Part shown: piece by piece, positions 1 through 9,583 of the stretch
Layout of the letters: each line of letters opens with the position of its first letter
Position numbering within the stretch: the first letter of the stretch is position 1
Assembly (NCBI GenBank): GCA_020446675.1
Contig: JAGREE010000021.1
Location: 62,001-126,000 of the forward strand
Direction: 5' to 3'
Origin: Alphaproteobacteria bacterium
GTDB taxonomy: Bacteria > Pseudomonadota > Alphaproteobacteria > Sphingomonadales > Emcibacteraceae
DNA: 64,000 nt
Notes under the pieces: generated by a model
Seen by the model: the letters and a program-made list of their open reading frames with translations, nothing else
Told to the model about the DNA's origin: nothing
The model's database searches: none
Program-made: the position numbers and the translations under genes

Positions 1-2
1 CA

Positions 3-104
3 CAGAGAAAAAACAGTCGACTTACGGATTGGCAAGGCATGATTAACTGGACGGCGGCTTTGTTCCCGTTATATGATCCTTTAGTTGACGGGATGGCCAA
101 ATAG
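3..104 (+). CDS. C-terminal fragment of an unidentified protein, cut by the left edge
   Basis: The frame is open from the window edge to a TAG stop at 102-104, giving about 33 residues that end in WTAALFPLYDPLVDGMAK. The composition (mixed hydrophobic and polar, aromatic-rich) looks like a genuine protein tail, but the stretch is too short to assign a family. A GGCCAA/TTGGCC inverted repeat (95-100 and 119-124) surrounds the stop. It has no T-run after it, so I do not call it a terminator. That this is a real gene is inferred from frame openness alone. Confidence 0.4.
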   Translation, partial: QRKNSRLTDWQGMINWTAALFPLYDPLVDGMAK

Positions 105-174
105 ACAAAACCAAGCGGTTGGCCCTTTATGCTCTTCTTGCATTCAGCAAGGAGGAACGTGATATAGGTTTAAT

Positions 175-381
175 ATGAAAATTGATACTCAAAAGGTGCA
201 AACACTTGTAATTTATTCATTAATCTCAATGGTTGTTTTGCTAAAAACCATCGGGCCTATTCTTTTTATTATCAGTCAATTCTTACCCGCGGGAGACCCG
301 CTGATCATATCGTTGTTTGGTGATAATATCCTTATTTGTACACCAAATGGCATTAAGTATATTAGTGCTGATGAACTATAA
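175..381 (+). CDS. Small membrane protein, unrecognised (weakly DUF2946-like)
   Basis: A 68-residue ORF with one hydrophobic segment at about residues 10-36, followed by FLPAGDP and a tail reading ILICTPNGIKYIS. From memory, a hydrophobic segment followed by a LIICT-x-DG-type motif recalls the small DUF2946 membrane proteins, but this is only a resemblance. The purine-rich AAGGAGG at about 150 lies too far upstream (about 18 nt) to be a good ribosome binding site for this ATG. It stands alone between the left-edge gene and a convergent flavoenzyme gene. It could be a real small gene or chance. Confidence 0.4.
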   Translation: MKIDTQKVQTLVIYSLISMVVLLKTIGPILFIISQFLPAGDPLIISLFGDNILICTPNGIKYISADEL

Positions 382-544
382 TATCTTAAGGAAAAAATCA
401 GAATAAATGAGTGTTAGTTAATGAATACTTATGTGTTCAATTGGTTTTTAGAAATCATCAAAAATTGAGTATGATATTCTATAAAAAGGTCTGCTGACTA
501 TTATATGTGATGTAGGTGCCTTAAACATTTTGGGCAAGATCTTG
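382..544. other. AT-rich intergenic stretch, nothing recognised
   Basis: This AT-rich spacer lies between the small ORF and the 3' end of the minus-strand flavoenzyme gene. I see no ORF of useful length, no strong hairpin with a T-run, and no RNA gene. Confidence 0.5.
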
Positions 545-1969
545 TTATCGAAAAATACGACCCGGATTCATGATGTTTTTAGGGTCAATTGTTTTTTTGA
601 TATCCCGCATGAGTTTAAGATCCGTTTCAGGTTTATAATGTTCCAGTTCGCCGACCTTTAATGTACCAATGCCATGTTCGGCACTGATGCTGCCGCCAAG
701 GTCTGTGACTATATCATGCACAACCCGGTTCAGATCCGGCCATTTTTTTAAATAATCCTGTTTATCCATATCCACTGGCTGAGATAAATTGAAATGGATA
801 TTGCCGTCGCCGATATGGCCAAAGGGAACAGGACGCACGCCGGGCACAGCATGAATGACGGCTTCACTGGCCTTTTCCAAAAAATCAGGAATTTTTGAAA
901 CAGGGACAGCAATATCATGTTTGATGCTGCCCCCTTCAAATTTCTGAGCCTCGGACATAAATTCTCGGAGTTTCCATAGGTCTTTTGTCTCAGTCAAATT
1001 TTTTGGCACAACCCCATCATACACCAGACCGGCTTCCATTGCTTGTTCAAGTATTCTTTCCATCACTTTCTCAAGATCAAGAAGATCAGGATTAAGCGAT
1101 GTGGCACATTCCATGAGAATATACCATGGATAAGGCTCAGCTAATGGATCACGGCAACCGGGCATATGTTTTATGGTCATATCAAGACCAATGCGCGGCA
1201 AAATTTCAAACGCGATCAGGCTGTCTCCGCTGATTTCCCGGGCGAGATTAAGGAGCCTGATGGCGGCTTCCGGATTTTGAATGGCGACAAAAGCTGTGTT
1301 TTTTTGTTTGTGTGCGGGGAAAAGCTTCAATGTAGCAGCAGTGATAATGCCCAGTGTGCCTTCAGCACCGATAAATAACTGTTTCAGATCATACCCTGTA
1401 TTGTCTTTCCTGAGGCCGGTCAAGCCATTCCAGACATCGCCATTTGGAAGCACAACTTCAAGGCCGAGGACAAGATCACGCATCACACCGTAATGTAGAA
1501 CGTTTATGCCGCCTGCATTTGATGAAATATTGCCGCCGATCATTGCCGACCCTTCAGATGCCAGATGCATCGGAAATATCATTCCCATTTCTGCTGCAAT
1601 GTTGTGGGCATCATCAAGGATCACGCCGCTTTCAAGGGTCATGGTGTGGTTTAGGTTATCCTTTACCCTTACCTTGTTCATACGCTTCAGGCTTATGATA
1701 ATTTCGTTGCCGCTTGCATCCGGCACACCGCCGCCGACAAGTCCGGTGTTGCCGCTTTGTGGGACTAGTTTAATACCATGCTCATAAGCAAAACGAACAA
1801 GTGCCGAGACTTTTTCAGTGCTGTCCGGATAAAGAACAAGAGATGACGTGCCGATAAATTTTTCACGAGGCTCTTTCAGATGGGGCTCGATCACTTCCGG
1901 ATCAATGCTGTATCCTTTTGGGCCGGCGATCATTTTTAATTTTTCAATATGTAAAATGTCGATGGACAA
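545..1969 (-). CDS. FAD-binding 2-hydroxyacid dehydrogenase (GlcD / D-2-hydroxyglutarate dehydrogenase type)
   Basis: A 474-residue flavoprotein of the vanillyl-alcohol-oxidase fold. The FAD-binding part is about residues 40-220, with the pyrophosphate loop SGNTGLVGGG (72-81) and a second glycine-rich motif GGNISSNAGG. The C-terminal substrate/cap domain carries FGHIGDGNIHFN and SAEHGIG, the histidine motifs of GlcD, D-lactate and D-2-hydroxyglutarate dehydrogenases. It should oxidise a D-2-hydroxyacid to the 2-oxoacid and pass electrons to a carrier; the substrate cannot be read from sequence. The start is TTG, directly abutting the TGA of the upstream sua5 gene, with AGGGGAG about 8 nt before it. 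The two genes are therefore translationally coupled. Confidence 0.9.
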   Translation of the reverse strand: MSIDILHIEKLKMIAGPKGYSIDPEVIEPHLKEPREKFIGTSSLVLYPDSTEKVSALVRFAYEHGIKLVPQSGNTGLVGGGVPDASGNEIIISLKRMNKVRVKDNLNHTMTLESGVILDDAHNIAAEMGMIFPMHLASEGSAMIGGNISSNAGGINVLHYGVMRDLVLGLEVVLPNGDVWNGLTGLRKDNTGYDLKQLFIGAEGTLGIITAATLKLFPAHKQKNTAFVAIQNPEAAIRLLNLAREISGDSLIAFEILPRIGLDMTIKHMPGCRDPLAEPYPWYILMECATSLNPDLLDLEKVMERILEQAMEAGLVYDGVVPKNLTETKDLWKLREFMSEAQKFEGGSIKHDIAVPVSKIPDFLEKASEAVIHAVPGVRPVPFGHIGDGNIHFNLSQPVDMDKQDYLKKWPDLNRVVHDIVTDLGGSISAEHGIGTLKVGELEHYKPETDLKLMRDIKKTIDPKNIMNPGRIFR

Positions 1970-2941
1970 TCAGGTTTCTCCCCTTGGGGCCGCGGCACGT
2001 TCAAGTCTGTCATTTATGGCAAATCCCAGTCCTGTGTGGGGAATGGGAGCGACAGCAATATTTTTTAAGCCGAGGTTGTCCAGACTTCTCATCATCGAAA
2101 ATAAATTTTTTGCCGCCTCGACCAGATCACCTGAAGGACTGAGGTTTAAGCTATTCTCGTCTGTTTTATAGTCGCCAAAAGCAAGAAAAGCTTCGCCGGG
2201 AGACGGGTCTGTTACATTCAGTCTCATTTTCGTTTTTGGTGCATAATGACTTTTAAGCTGACCTGGGGCAATTGGATTGTCTGTGGGGGAATTTTGCACA
2301 TCAATATCGCGCTCAATGACCTTTTCAATCTGCTCTGCGGTGATATTTCCGGGGCGAAGCAGTGTTATTTCGCCACCGTCAATCTGCACTATGGTTGATT
2401 CAATACCTTTTTGACATGGACCTCCATCAATGATCAGCTTCAGTTCAGGACCAAATTCACTATCCACATGCTCCGCTGTTGTGGGGCTGACATTGCCTGA
2501 TTTATTGGCACTTGGTGCGGCTATTGGGCTATCAAAATGTTCAAGAAGCTCATGGGCAATTTGATTTTCGGGAACTCTTATGGCCACCGTATCCAGCCCT
2601 GCCGTAACAAGATCTGAAAGGCCACTTTTTTCTTTAAGCGGAAGTACCATTGTAAACGGACCGGGCCAGAAGGCTTTTGCCAGTTTTCTTGAATGCACAT
2701 TCATCATCACATATTGCGCGGCATCATCAGTGTCGGCCAGGTGAACGATAAGAGGATTAAACTGGGGTCGCTTTTTGGCTTCATATATTTTTGCCACAGC
2801 ATCTGTATTTTTGGCATCGGCACCCAGACCATATACAGTTTCAGTTGGGAAAGAGACAATTTCCCCCTGCCGGAGTAAATTGGCGGCAAGTTCAAAAGTC
2901 TCAATTGACGGATTATGGCAGCGGTTCTTGGTCATAGACAT
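1970..2941 (-). CDS. L-threonylcarbamoyladenylate synthase (Sua5/YwlC type)
   Basis: Makes threonylcarbamoyl-AMP from threonine, bicarbonate and ATP for the t6A37 modification of ANN-decoding tRNAs. The N-terminal YrdC domain (about 200 residues) shows FPTETVYGLGADA, KKRPQFNPLIVHL, a PGPFT segment and APSANKSG. A linker and a C-terminal Sua5 domain follow, ending HTGLGFAINDRLERAA. The length therefore matches the two-domain Sua5 form rather than short TsaC. The frame opens further upstream to 2998, but the first ATG that leaves a promoter region is at 2941 (MSMTKN); the second ATG at 2935 is also possible. The gene is divergent from the acyl-CoA ligase and coupled to the downstream flavoenzyme. 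Confidence 0.93.
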   Translation of the reverse strand: MSMTKNRCHNPSIETFELAANLLRQGEIVSFPTETVYGLGADAKNTDAVAKIYEAKKRPQFNPLIVHLADTDDAAQYVMMNVHSRKLAKAFWPGPFTMVLPLKEKSGLSDLVTAGLDTVAIRVPENQIAHELLEHFDSPIAAPSANKSGNVSPTTAEHVDSEFGPELKLIIDGGPCQKGIESTIVQIDGGEITLLRPGNITAEQIEKVIERDIDVQNSPTDNPIAPGQLKSHYAPKTKMRLNVTDPSPGEAFLAFGDYKTDENSLNLSPSGDLVEAAKNLFSMMRSLDNLGLKNIAVAPIPHTGLGFAINDRLERAAAPRGET

Positions 2942-3042
2942 ATTATATACTTGATTGAGATTAATTAATACTGTTCTATAATTGGTGTGGAAGCGCATAA
3001 CAACCCCGTTTGGGAGATTTATTAAAACGATATGAGGGCATT

Positions 3043-4740
3043 ATGAACGACAGACCATGGATCGACCATTATCCAGAGCATGTAAAGTGGGATCAAAAAT
3101 TTGAAGGAAAGCCGCTTCATGTGATCCTTGATGATACAGCAGCAAAAGTGCCTGAAAATATCGTTATTGATTTTTTAGGGAAAACATGGACTTACGGGGA
3201 ACTGATCAAAAGTGTCAATGCGGCTTGTAAATCCTTTCAGGAAATGGGCGTTAAAAAAGGCGTTAAAGTCGGACTTTTTCTGCCAAACTGTCCACAATTT
3301 GTTGTTTCATTCTATGCCATATCAAAAGCAGGCGGCACGGTGGTTAATTTTAGCCCGCTTTATTCGGAAAATGAATTATTGCATCAGGTTGAGGATTCAG
3401 AAACGGATATTATGGTCACTCTTAATCTTGATGCACTTTATAGCAAAATGCGTCGTGTTGTTGAAAAAAGCCGTCTTAAAAAATTGGTTGTTGCCAAATT
3501 TTCAGACGTACTGCCCTTTCCAAAAAATATTTTGTTTAAAATATTTAAAAACAGTGCCATTGCCAGTGTGGCCAGGGATGATATTAATATTGAATATAAT
3601 TCACTGTTTGAAAATGACGGGCGTTTTCAGCCTGTAGATATAAACCCGGATGAGGATATTGCAGTCCTTCAATATACTGGTGGGACAACAGGTGTTCCAA
3701 AAGGGGCAATGCTTAGTCATTCAAATCTTTATATCAATATGAAGCAGCTAGAAGTCTGGCCACCAAATCTGGAATTTGGCAAAGAAAATATGGTTGCTTT
3801 CCTGCCGTTTTTTCACATTTTTGCCCTGACAGTGGTTCTGAATATGGGACTTAAAATTGGGGCAAGACTTGTTATGGTGCCAAAATTTGAACTGGAAGAA
3901 GCTGTTCAGTTGATGGTCCGTGAAAATATTACCATGTTTGCCGGTGTGCCAACCATGTTTACGGCACTGGCCAGCCATAAAGACGCTGATAAAATCGGTA
4001 TTGGTAAAATAAAAATGGCAATGTCGGGTGGCGCGCCATTGCCGGTGGATTTGCGGGCACAGTACCGGACTCGTTTTAATCTTGATATTACGGAAGGATA
4101 TGGTCTAACCGAAGCTTCACCGGTTACGCATGCCAGCCCTATGGGAAAAATTGGAAGTCGGGCCGGTTCTATCGGCCTGCCGCTTCCTGCAACCGAAGTG
4201 TTTATTATGGACCGTGAAACCCATAGTAAAAAAATGCCGATCGGGGAGAGCGGAGAAATCTGTATCCGTGGCCCGCAGGTGATGAAAGGGTACTGGAAAA
4301 AGCCGGAAGCCACTGCTCAGGTGATGATTGGGGATATTTTAAAAACCGGCGATGTTGGCTATATGGATGCAGATGGATACACTTTCATCATGGACCGCGA
4401 TAAGGATCTTATTCTTGTTGGTGGATTTAATGTCTTTCCCAGAACGATTGAAGAAGCCATCAACCAAAATCCTTCGGTGGAAGAAGTCACGGTTATTGGT
4501 ATTCCCGATGACTATCTGGGTGAAACGCCAAAAGCCTTTGTTAAACTGAAAAAAGGGGCAGCGCCTATTACTGAAGATGAGCTTATGGCATTCATCAAAC
4601 CATTAATTGGCAAACATGAGCGACCATCACAAATTGAATTTCGTGATGAATTGCCAAAGACAATGGTCGGCAAGCTTTCCAAAAAAGAACTGGTTGCAGA
4701 AGAAAAAGCAAAATATGCTGCGGCCAAAGCGTCTAGATGA
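3043..4740 (+). CDS. Long-chain acyl-CoA / dicarboxylate-CoA ligase (AMP-forming, PimA/FadD type)
   Basis: An adenylate-forming enzyme of about 565 residues that activates a fatty or dicarboxylic acid to its CoA thioester via an acyl-AMP. The core motifs are clear: YTGGTTGVPKGAML (P-loop-like AMP motif), GYGLTEASP, and the hinge and C-terminal region TGDVGYMDADGYTFIMDR with DLILVGGFNVFP. The catalytic lysine sits in TMVGKLSKKEL near the C-terminus. I chose ATG 3043 (MNDRPWIDHYP), which has GAGGGC just upstream, over an in-frame TTG at 3010. It is the first gene of a tight operon: its TGA overlaps the ATG of the next gene (ATGA). Chain-length specificity is not readable. Confidence 0.92.
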   Translation: MNDRPWIDHYPEHVKWDQKFEGKPLHVILDDTAAKVPENIVIDFLGKTWTYGELIKSVNAACKSFQEMGVKKGVKVGLFLPNCPQFVVSFYAISKAGGTVVNFSPLYSENELLHQVEDSETDIMVTLNLDALYSKMRRVVEKSRLKKLVVAKFSDVLPFPKNILFKIFKNSAIASVARDDINIEYNSLFENDGRFQPVDINPDEDIAVLQYTGGTTGVPKGAMLSHSNLYINMKQLEVWPPNLEFGKENMVAFLPFFHIFALTVVLNMGLKIGARLVMVPKFELEEAVQLMVRENITMFAGVPTMFTALASHKDADKIGIGKIKMAMSGGAPLPVDLRAQYRTRFNLDITEGYGLTEASPVTHASPMGKIGSRAGSIGLPLPATEVFIMDRETHSKKMPIGESGEICIRGPQVMKGYWKKPEATAQVMIGDILKTGDVGYMDADGYTFIMDRDKDLILVGGFNVFPRTIEEAINQNPSVEEVTVIGIPDDYLGETPKAFVKLKKGAAPITEDELMAFIKPLIGKHERPSQIEFRDELPKTMVGKLSKKELVAEEKAKYAAAKASR

Positions 4741-5663
4741 CCACTGCTCTCATTACGCACAAAGATTGTTTGAATCATGTTTCGCCGCCCGGACATCCGG
4801 AATGTGTGGAAAGATTAAGTGTTATTCTTGCCGCTTTGGAAGATCCTGAATTTAAAAAACTCGACCGAGTTAATGCTGAACCAGCTTCACTTGAGCAATT
4901 GAAACTGGTCCATACTGACGATCAAATTGAGACAATACTCAATAAAATTCCACAAGCGGGTCATGCCATGCTTGATGAGGATACATATTTGTCATCAGGG
5001 TCAGAGCAGGCGGCAATGCTTGCTGTTGGTGCCGTTTGTCAGGCGATCGACAGGATCATGGAAGGAAAAAATAAAAATGCCTTTTGCGCCATAAGACCAC
5101 CAGGGCATCATGCGGAACCGGACAGGGCGATGGGCTTTTGTCTGTTTAATTCGGTCGCAATTGGTGCTCTTTATGCAAGAACAAAATATTTTTGCCACCG
5201 GGTGGCGATTATTGATTTTGATGTCCATCATGGAAATGGCACCCAGACAGTGGCTGAAAACACACGCGGTTTATTTTATGCATCAACGCATCAATCTCCC
5301 TTATACCCTGGAACAGGACATATTCATGATCAGGGGGCAGGTGTGATTATCAATGCACCACTGGCCGCAGGAAGTGGAAGTAGTGCCTTTCGTAAGTCGG
5401 TCGAAAGCCGTATTTTGCCGGAATTAAGAAAATTCAAGCCGGATTTAATTCTCATTTCCGCGGGATTTGATGCACATACGTTTGATCCCCTCGCCGACCT
5501 TAATCTGGACACGGAAGACTATTATTATGTAACACGGAAACTTATGGAAGTGGCTGAGGAGTATTCTAAAGGCCGTGTTGTATCAGCCCTGGAAGGGGGC
5601 TATAATCTTTCGGTAATCGGTGAATGTGCAAAATCGCATGTTTTCGCATTGATGGAAGAGTGA
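4737..5663 (+). CDS. Histone-deacetylase family (class II-like / acetylpolyamine amidohydrolase) protein
   Basis: A 308-residue arginase/HDAC-fold zinc hydrolase. The catalytic His pair lies in RPPGHHAEPD (residues 120-129), zinc ligands in DFDVHHGNGTQ (160-170) and in GFDAH, and the glycine-rich C-terminal motif is ALEGGYNLS. All residues expected for deacetylase activity appear present. Bacterial members deacetylate polyamines or unknown amides; the substrate here is unknown. The start ATG overlaps the acyl-CoA ligase stop by four bases, so the two are co-translated. Its place between an acyl-CoA ligase and xseB/ispA/dxs is one I recall from many alphaproteobacterial genomes. Confidence 0.92.
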   Translation: MTTALITHKDCLNHVSPPGHPECVERLSVILAALEDPEFKKLDRVNAEPASLEQLKLVHTDDQIETILNKIPQAGHAMLDEDTYLSSGSEQAAMLAVGAVCQAIDRIMEGKNKNAFCAIRPPGHHAEPDRAMGFCLFNSVAIGALYARTKYFCHRVAIIDFDVHHGNGTQTVAENTRGLFYASTHQSPLYPGTGHIHDQGAGVIINAPLAAGSGSSAFRKSVESRILPELRKFKPDLILISAGFDAHTFDPLADLNLDTEDYYYVTRKLMEVAEEYSKGRVVSALEGGYNLSVIGECAKSHVFALMEE

Positions 5664-5707
5664 TGTTTCCGCTATAACAGGGCGGTAAAGTAAATCGGGA
5701 GCAAGAA

Positions 5708-5977
5708 GTGGTTAAGGAAATAAAATCAGTCGTAGAAATACCGGATGATATTAAAAATATGAAATTTGAAGAGGCCCTGTCTGCGCTTGAAGATATTGTC
5801 AGAAGTCTTGAAAGCGGCGAGGTATCACTGGAACAGTCCATAGAAATTTATACGCGGGGTACTCAGCTTAAGGCCCATTGTGAAGAGAAGCTCAAGGATG
5901 CTACCGCCCGCATTGAAAAAATAACAAAATCTAGCGACGGGACTTTAACAAGCACGCCTCTGGACGACGGAAGCTAG
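5708..5977 (+). CDS. xseB: Exodeoxyribonuclease VII small subunit
   Basis: An 89-residue helical protein. The core MKFEEALSALEDIVRSLESG and the following LEQSIEIYTRGTQLKAHCEEKL are diagnostic of XseB, which stabilises the large subunit XseA for single-strand DNA degradation in the cytoplasm. XseA is not in this window. The start is GTG at 5708 with GGGAGC about 8 nt upstream; the N-terminal 19 residues are an extension before the conserved core. It sits directly before ispA, with a 3-base gap. Confidence 0.92.
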   Translation: MVKEIKSVVEIPDDIKNMKFEEALSALEDIVRSLESGEVSLEQSIEIYTRGTQLKAHCEEKLKDATARIEKITKSSDGTLTSTPLDDGS

Positions 5978-5980
5978 CCT

Positions 5981-6889
5981 ATGTCATCATTGTCAATTGA
6001 TTTGGCAACAAATTCATTAAATGAATTTGCCGAATCGTTCGATCATTCTTTAATTTCTGTTCTTCCCAAGCCGGTAGGTATGGAAAGTCATGTTGTCGAA
6101 GCCATGCGTTATGCCCTTCTTGCCGGGGGAAAACGATTAAGACCGTTTTTGGTGATGAAGTCATCCTCACTTTATTCCATTGATCCGGATCATGCGATGC
6201 GTGTCGCGGTGGCGGTGGAATGTGTTCATACATATTCGCTTATACATGATGATCTTCCGGCAATGGATGACGATGACATGCGTCGTGGTCAGCCCTCTGT
6301 CCATAAAAAATTTGATGAAGCCACAGCCATACTTGCGGGCGATGCCTTGCTCACGATAGCGTTTGAAATTCTTGCGGACAGTAAAACGCACCCTGATGCT
6401 GCTGTGCGCTGTGAGCTGATTGGCTTGTTATCGCGTGCTATTGGTGCTATTGGCATGGTTGGCGGGCAGATAATCGACCTTAAAGCAGAAAAACAGCCCC
6501 TATCAGAAGAAGAAATAATCCGTATGCAACAAATGAAAACGGGTGCGTTGATCGTTTTTTCCTGTGAAGCTGGGGCAATTTTGGCTAAGGTAAAAAATGA
6601 AGATGAAGGGCGACAAATTCTGGCTGATTATGGCCGCACAATTGGTCTTGCGTTTCAGATAGTTGATGATTTGCTTGATATTGAAGGCAGTTCGGAAGAT
6701 ATTGGAAAGACAGCTGGTAAAGATATAGAGGCTGGCAAAGCGACGTTGGTGTCTCTTATGGGGGCCAAACGCGCAAGAGAGAAGGCGGATGAATTAATAG
6801 ACCGGGCAATAAAAAGTCTGGATTTATTTGATGAAAGGGCTGATATCTTAAGGTCGTTGGCCAGATTTGTACGTCACAGGGCTCATTAA
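5981..6889 (+). CDS. ispA: (2E,6E)-farnesyl / short-chain polyprenyl diphosphate synthase
   Basis: A 302-residue trans-prenyltransferase that condenses DMAPP/GPP with IPP. The first aspartate-rich motif is DDLPAMDDDDMRRG (90-103), preceded by HTYSLIHD as in IspA-type farnesyl diphosphate synthases. GGKRLRP binds IPP, and the second aspartate-rich motif is in QIVDDLLDIEG followed by GKTAGKD. The product could be FPP or GGPP, which sequence alone does not settle. Lying directly upstream of dxs, it couples precursor supply (MEP pathway) with chain elongation. Confidence 0.94.
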   Translation: MSSLSIDLATNSLNEFAESFDHSLISVLPKPVGMESHVVEAMRYALLAGGKRLRPFLVMKSSSLYSIDPDHAMRVAVAVECVHTYSLIHDDLPAMDDDDMRRGQPSVHKKFDEATAILAGDALLTIAFEILADSKTHPDAAVRCELIGLLSRAIGAIGMVGGQIIDLKAEKQPLSEEEIIRMQQMKTGALIVFSCEAGAILAKVKNEDEGRQILADYGRTIGLAFQIVDDLLDIEGSSEDIGKTAGKDIEAGKATLVSLMGAKRAREKADELIDRAIKSLDLFDERADILRSLARFVRHRAH

Positions 6890-6912
6890 GAATAGGGTGA
6901 AGAGTAATAAAA

Positions 6913-8835
6913 ATGAATGAAAAACCGGAAACACCTTTACTGGATCAAATCAAAAATCCGGCTGATGTAAGAAAACTTCCACCGGAAAAGCTTCAGGACC
7001 TGGCTGATGAACTACGTGCCGACATGATTTATAATGTCTCGCGCACGGGCGGGCATCTTGGAGCCGGTCTTGGTGTCGTCGAACTGACTGCAGCCATTCA
7101 TTATGTATTCAATACACCAAAGGATAAGCTGATATGGGATGTGGGACATCAGTGTTATCCTCATAAAATACTGACCGGCCGCAGAGATAAAATGTATACC
7201 ATTCGCAAAGGTGGTGGCCTTGCCGGTTTTACAAAAAGAAAAGAAAGTGAATATGACCCATTTGGTGCGGGGCATAGTTCCACATCAATTTCGGCTGGTC
7301 TTGGCATGGCGGTTGCCCGTGATCTGAGGGGTGGTTCAGAAAATGTGATTGCTGTTATTGGGGATGGAGCAATGAGTGCCGGTATGGCATATGAGGCAAT
7401 GAATAATGCAGGAGCATTAAACAGCCGACTGATTGTAATTCTGAATGATAATGATATGTCAATTGCGCCACCTGTTGGTGCAATGAGCGCCTATCTTGCA
7501 AGGCTGCTTTCGTCACGTTCTTATCTTAACCTGAGGGATTTTGCCAAAAATATTGTCCGTAAGTTTCCCCGTACGATCAGCACAACCGCCAGAAAAGCTG
7601 AAGAGTATGCCCGCGGCATGGCTACGGGTGGCACACTTTTCGAGGAACTGGGATTTTATTATGTAGGGCCGGTTGACGGACATAATATGGAACATTTGCT
7701 TCCAGTGCTGGAAAATGTCCGCGATGCGGTTGGAGGCCCAATTCTTGTTCATGTCGTCACGCAAAAGGGCAAGGGTTATTCATTTGCTGAAAATGCAGCT
7801 GATAAATATCATGGCGTTTCAACATTTGATGTTGATACCGGTACACAGAAAAAATCAAAAGCAAATGCCCCAAGCTATACCAGTGTTTTTGCAAAAGCAC
7901 TGATTAATGAAGCGAGAAAAGATGACAAAATTGTCGCGATAAATGCAGCTATGCCGTCAGGCACGGGTCTTGACAAATTTGCTGATGAGTTTCCTGACCG
8001 CTGTTTTGATGTTGGTATTGCAGAACAACATGCCGTTACCTTTGCTGCCGGTCTGGCCTGTGAAGGCTACAAACCGTTTGCTGCCATTTATTCAACATTT
8101 CTGCAAAGGGCGTATGATCAGGTTGTGCATGATGTAGCGGTTCAGAATCTTCCTGTCCGATTTGCCATTGATCGCGCCGGTCTTGTCGGGGCAGACGGGC
8201 CGACCCATGCCGGATCGTTCGATGTAACATATCTTGCAACTCTGCCCAATATGGTGGTGATGGCCGCTGCCGATGAGGCGGAACTGACCCATATGATTGC
8301 AACCGCTGCGGCCCATGACAGTGGACCATCAGCCGTGCGTTACCCACGGGGAGAGGGAACCGGGGTAGAACTACCAAATGAAGGCAAAGTGCTTGAAATT
8401 GGTAAGGGCAGGATCGTACGTGAAGGAAAGCAGATTGCTATTCTATCCCTTGGGACCCGCCTTGAACATGCCCTTATTGCGGCGGATGAACTTGCCGCCA
8501 AAGGACTTTCTTGTACAGTTGCAGATGCCCGATTTGCCAAGCCACTTGATCTTGAAATGATCCGGAAACTGGCATTGGACCATGATGTTCTTTTGACGAT
8601 TGAGGAGGGCTCAATCGGTGGTTTTGGAAGCCATGTCCTTGAATATCTTTCAAATGAAGGGCTGATGGAACAGGGGCTTAAGGTGCGAACATTAAAACTT
8701 CCTGATGAGTTTATTGATCAGGACAGTCCGGATGAAATGTATAAAAAGGCGGGTCTTACCGCCGCGGACCTAGTCAGGACAGCTCTTCAGGCATTAGGGC
8801 ATAACGACGTAAATTCTTCCCAGGTCAATGGCTAA
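6913..8835 (+). CDS. dxs: 1-deoxy-D-xylulose-5-phosphate synthase
   Basis: A 640-residue thiamine-diphosphate enzyme, full length for the family. It condenses pyruvate and glyceraldehyde-3-phosphate in the first committed step of the MEP isoprenoid pathway. Motifs in order: [15 protein letters not shown] with the catalytic histidine near the N-terminus, the ThDP/Mg motif [18 protein letters not shown], the transketolase central domain with [15 protein letters not shown], and RYPRGEG leading into the C-terminal domain. The last codons overlap the start of tlyA. The leader has GTGAAGAG before the ATG at 6913. Confidence 0.97.
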   Translation: MNEKPETPLLDQIKNPADVRKLPPEKLQDLADELRADMIYNVSRTGGHLGAGLGVVELTAAIHYVFNTPKDKLIWDVGHQCYPHKILTGRRDKMYTIRKGGGLAGFTKRKESEYDPFGAGHSSTSISAGLGMAVARDLRGGSENVIAVIGDGAMSAGMAYEAMNNAGALNSRLIVILNDNDMSIAPPVGAMSAYLARLLSSRSYLNLRDFAKNIVRKFPRTISTTARKAEEYARGMATGGTLFEELGFYYVGPVDGHNMEHLLPVLENVRDAVGGPILVHVVTQKGKGYSFAENAADKYHGVSTFDVDTGTQKKSKANAPSYTSVFAKALINEARKDDKIVAINAAMPSGTGLDKFADEFPDRCFDVGIAEQHAVTFAAGLACEGYKPFAAIYSTFLQRAYDQVVHDVAVQNLPVRFAIDRAGLVGADGPTHAGSFDVTYLATLPNMVVMAAADEAELTHMIATAAAHDSGPSAVRYPRGEGTGVELPNEGKVLEIGKGRIVREGKQIAILSLGTRLEHALIAADELAAKGLSCTVADARFAKPLDLEMIRKLALDHDVLLTIEEGSIGGFGSHVLEYLSNEGLMEQGLKVRTLKLPDEFIDQDSPDEMYKKAGLTAADLVRTALQALGHNDVNSSQVNG

Positions 8836-9583
8836 AAAGCGCGCAGATCAGATGCTTGTCGATCGCGGTCTTGCTGAAAGCCGTGCGCGGGCGCAAGCCT
8901 ATATCATGGCAGGAAATGTTTTTGCCGGAGAGCAGAAAATATTAAAACCAGGCCAGCAGTTAAGCGATGATATTTCGTTGGAAGTTCGCGGGAAAGAACA
9001 TCCCTGGGTCAGTCGCGGCGGGCTTAAACTGGTTAAAGGACTGGAAGATTTCAAAATAGACGTGACAGGAATGACGGTTCTTGATGTTGGAGCTTCAACG
9101 GGTGGTTTCACAGATGTCTGTCTTACGAAGGGAGCCGCTAAAGTATATGCAGTTGATGTCGGGCATGGTCAGCTTGCCTGGAAAATTAGAAATGACAATA
9201 AAGTTGTCGTTCTTGAAAAAACAAATGCACGTTATCTTACAGAAAATGAAATTCCGGATAAAATCAATTTAATAGTCTGTGACGCAAGCTTCATTGGTCT
9301 TCAGACTGTTTTACCTGCGCCTATGAAGCTGGCGGCGGATGGCTGTATTTTAATCGCTTTGATCAAGCCGCAGTTTGAAGTTGGCAAAGGGAAAGTTGGA
9401 AAAGGCGGCGTCGTGCGTGAGCCTGAGCTTCATCAGGAGGTCTGTGATAAAATCAAAACATGGATTGATGATGAAATGGACGGTTGGAGCGTTATCGGCC
9501 TGACGGAAAGTCCAATTAAAGGACCGGAAGGCAATATAGAATTTCTGATCGGGGCACGTTATGACGCAAAAAATAGTCATTGA
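8828..9583 (+). CDS. tlyA: TlyA family rRNA 2'-O-methyltransferase (hemolysin-A-like)
   Basis: A 251-residue protein with an N-terminal S4 RNA-binding domain (about 1-60, [22 protein letters not shown]) and an FtsJ/RrmJ-like SAM methyltransferase domain. The latter has motif [39 protein letters not shown] and [11 protein letters not shown]. Family members 2'-O-methylate 16S/23S rRNA cytidines; the haemolysin name is historical. The start overlaps dxs by 8 bases and the 3' end overlaps the next methyltransferase gene by 23 bases. Confidence 0.92.
   Translation: MAKKRADQMLVDRGLAESRARAQAYIMAGNVFAGEQKILKPGQQLSDDISLEVRGKEHPWVSRGGLKLVKGLEDFKIDVTGMTVLDVGASTGGFTDVCLTKGAAKVYAVDVGHGQLAWKIRNDNKVVVLEKTNARYLTENEIPDKINLIVCDASFIGLQTVLPAPMKLAADGCILIALIKPQFEVGKGKVGKGGVVREPELHQEVCDKIKTWIDDEMDGWSVIGLTESPIKGPEGNIEFLIGARYDAKNSH

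Noticed and set aside
95-124. GGCCAA/TTGGCC inverted repeat as a terminator
   Set aside because: The 18-base loop is long, no T-run follows, and the repeat overlaps the stop codon of the left-edge frame.
8828-9583. TlyA as a haemolysin
   Set aside because: The S4 and FtsJ-like domains indicate an rRNA methyltransferase. The haemolysin label is historical.
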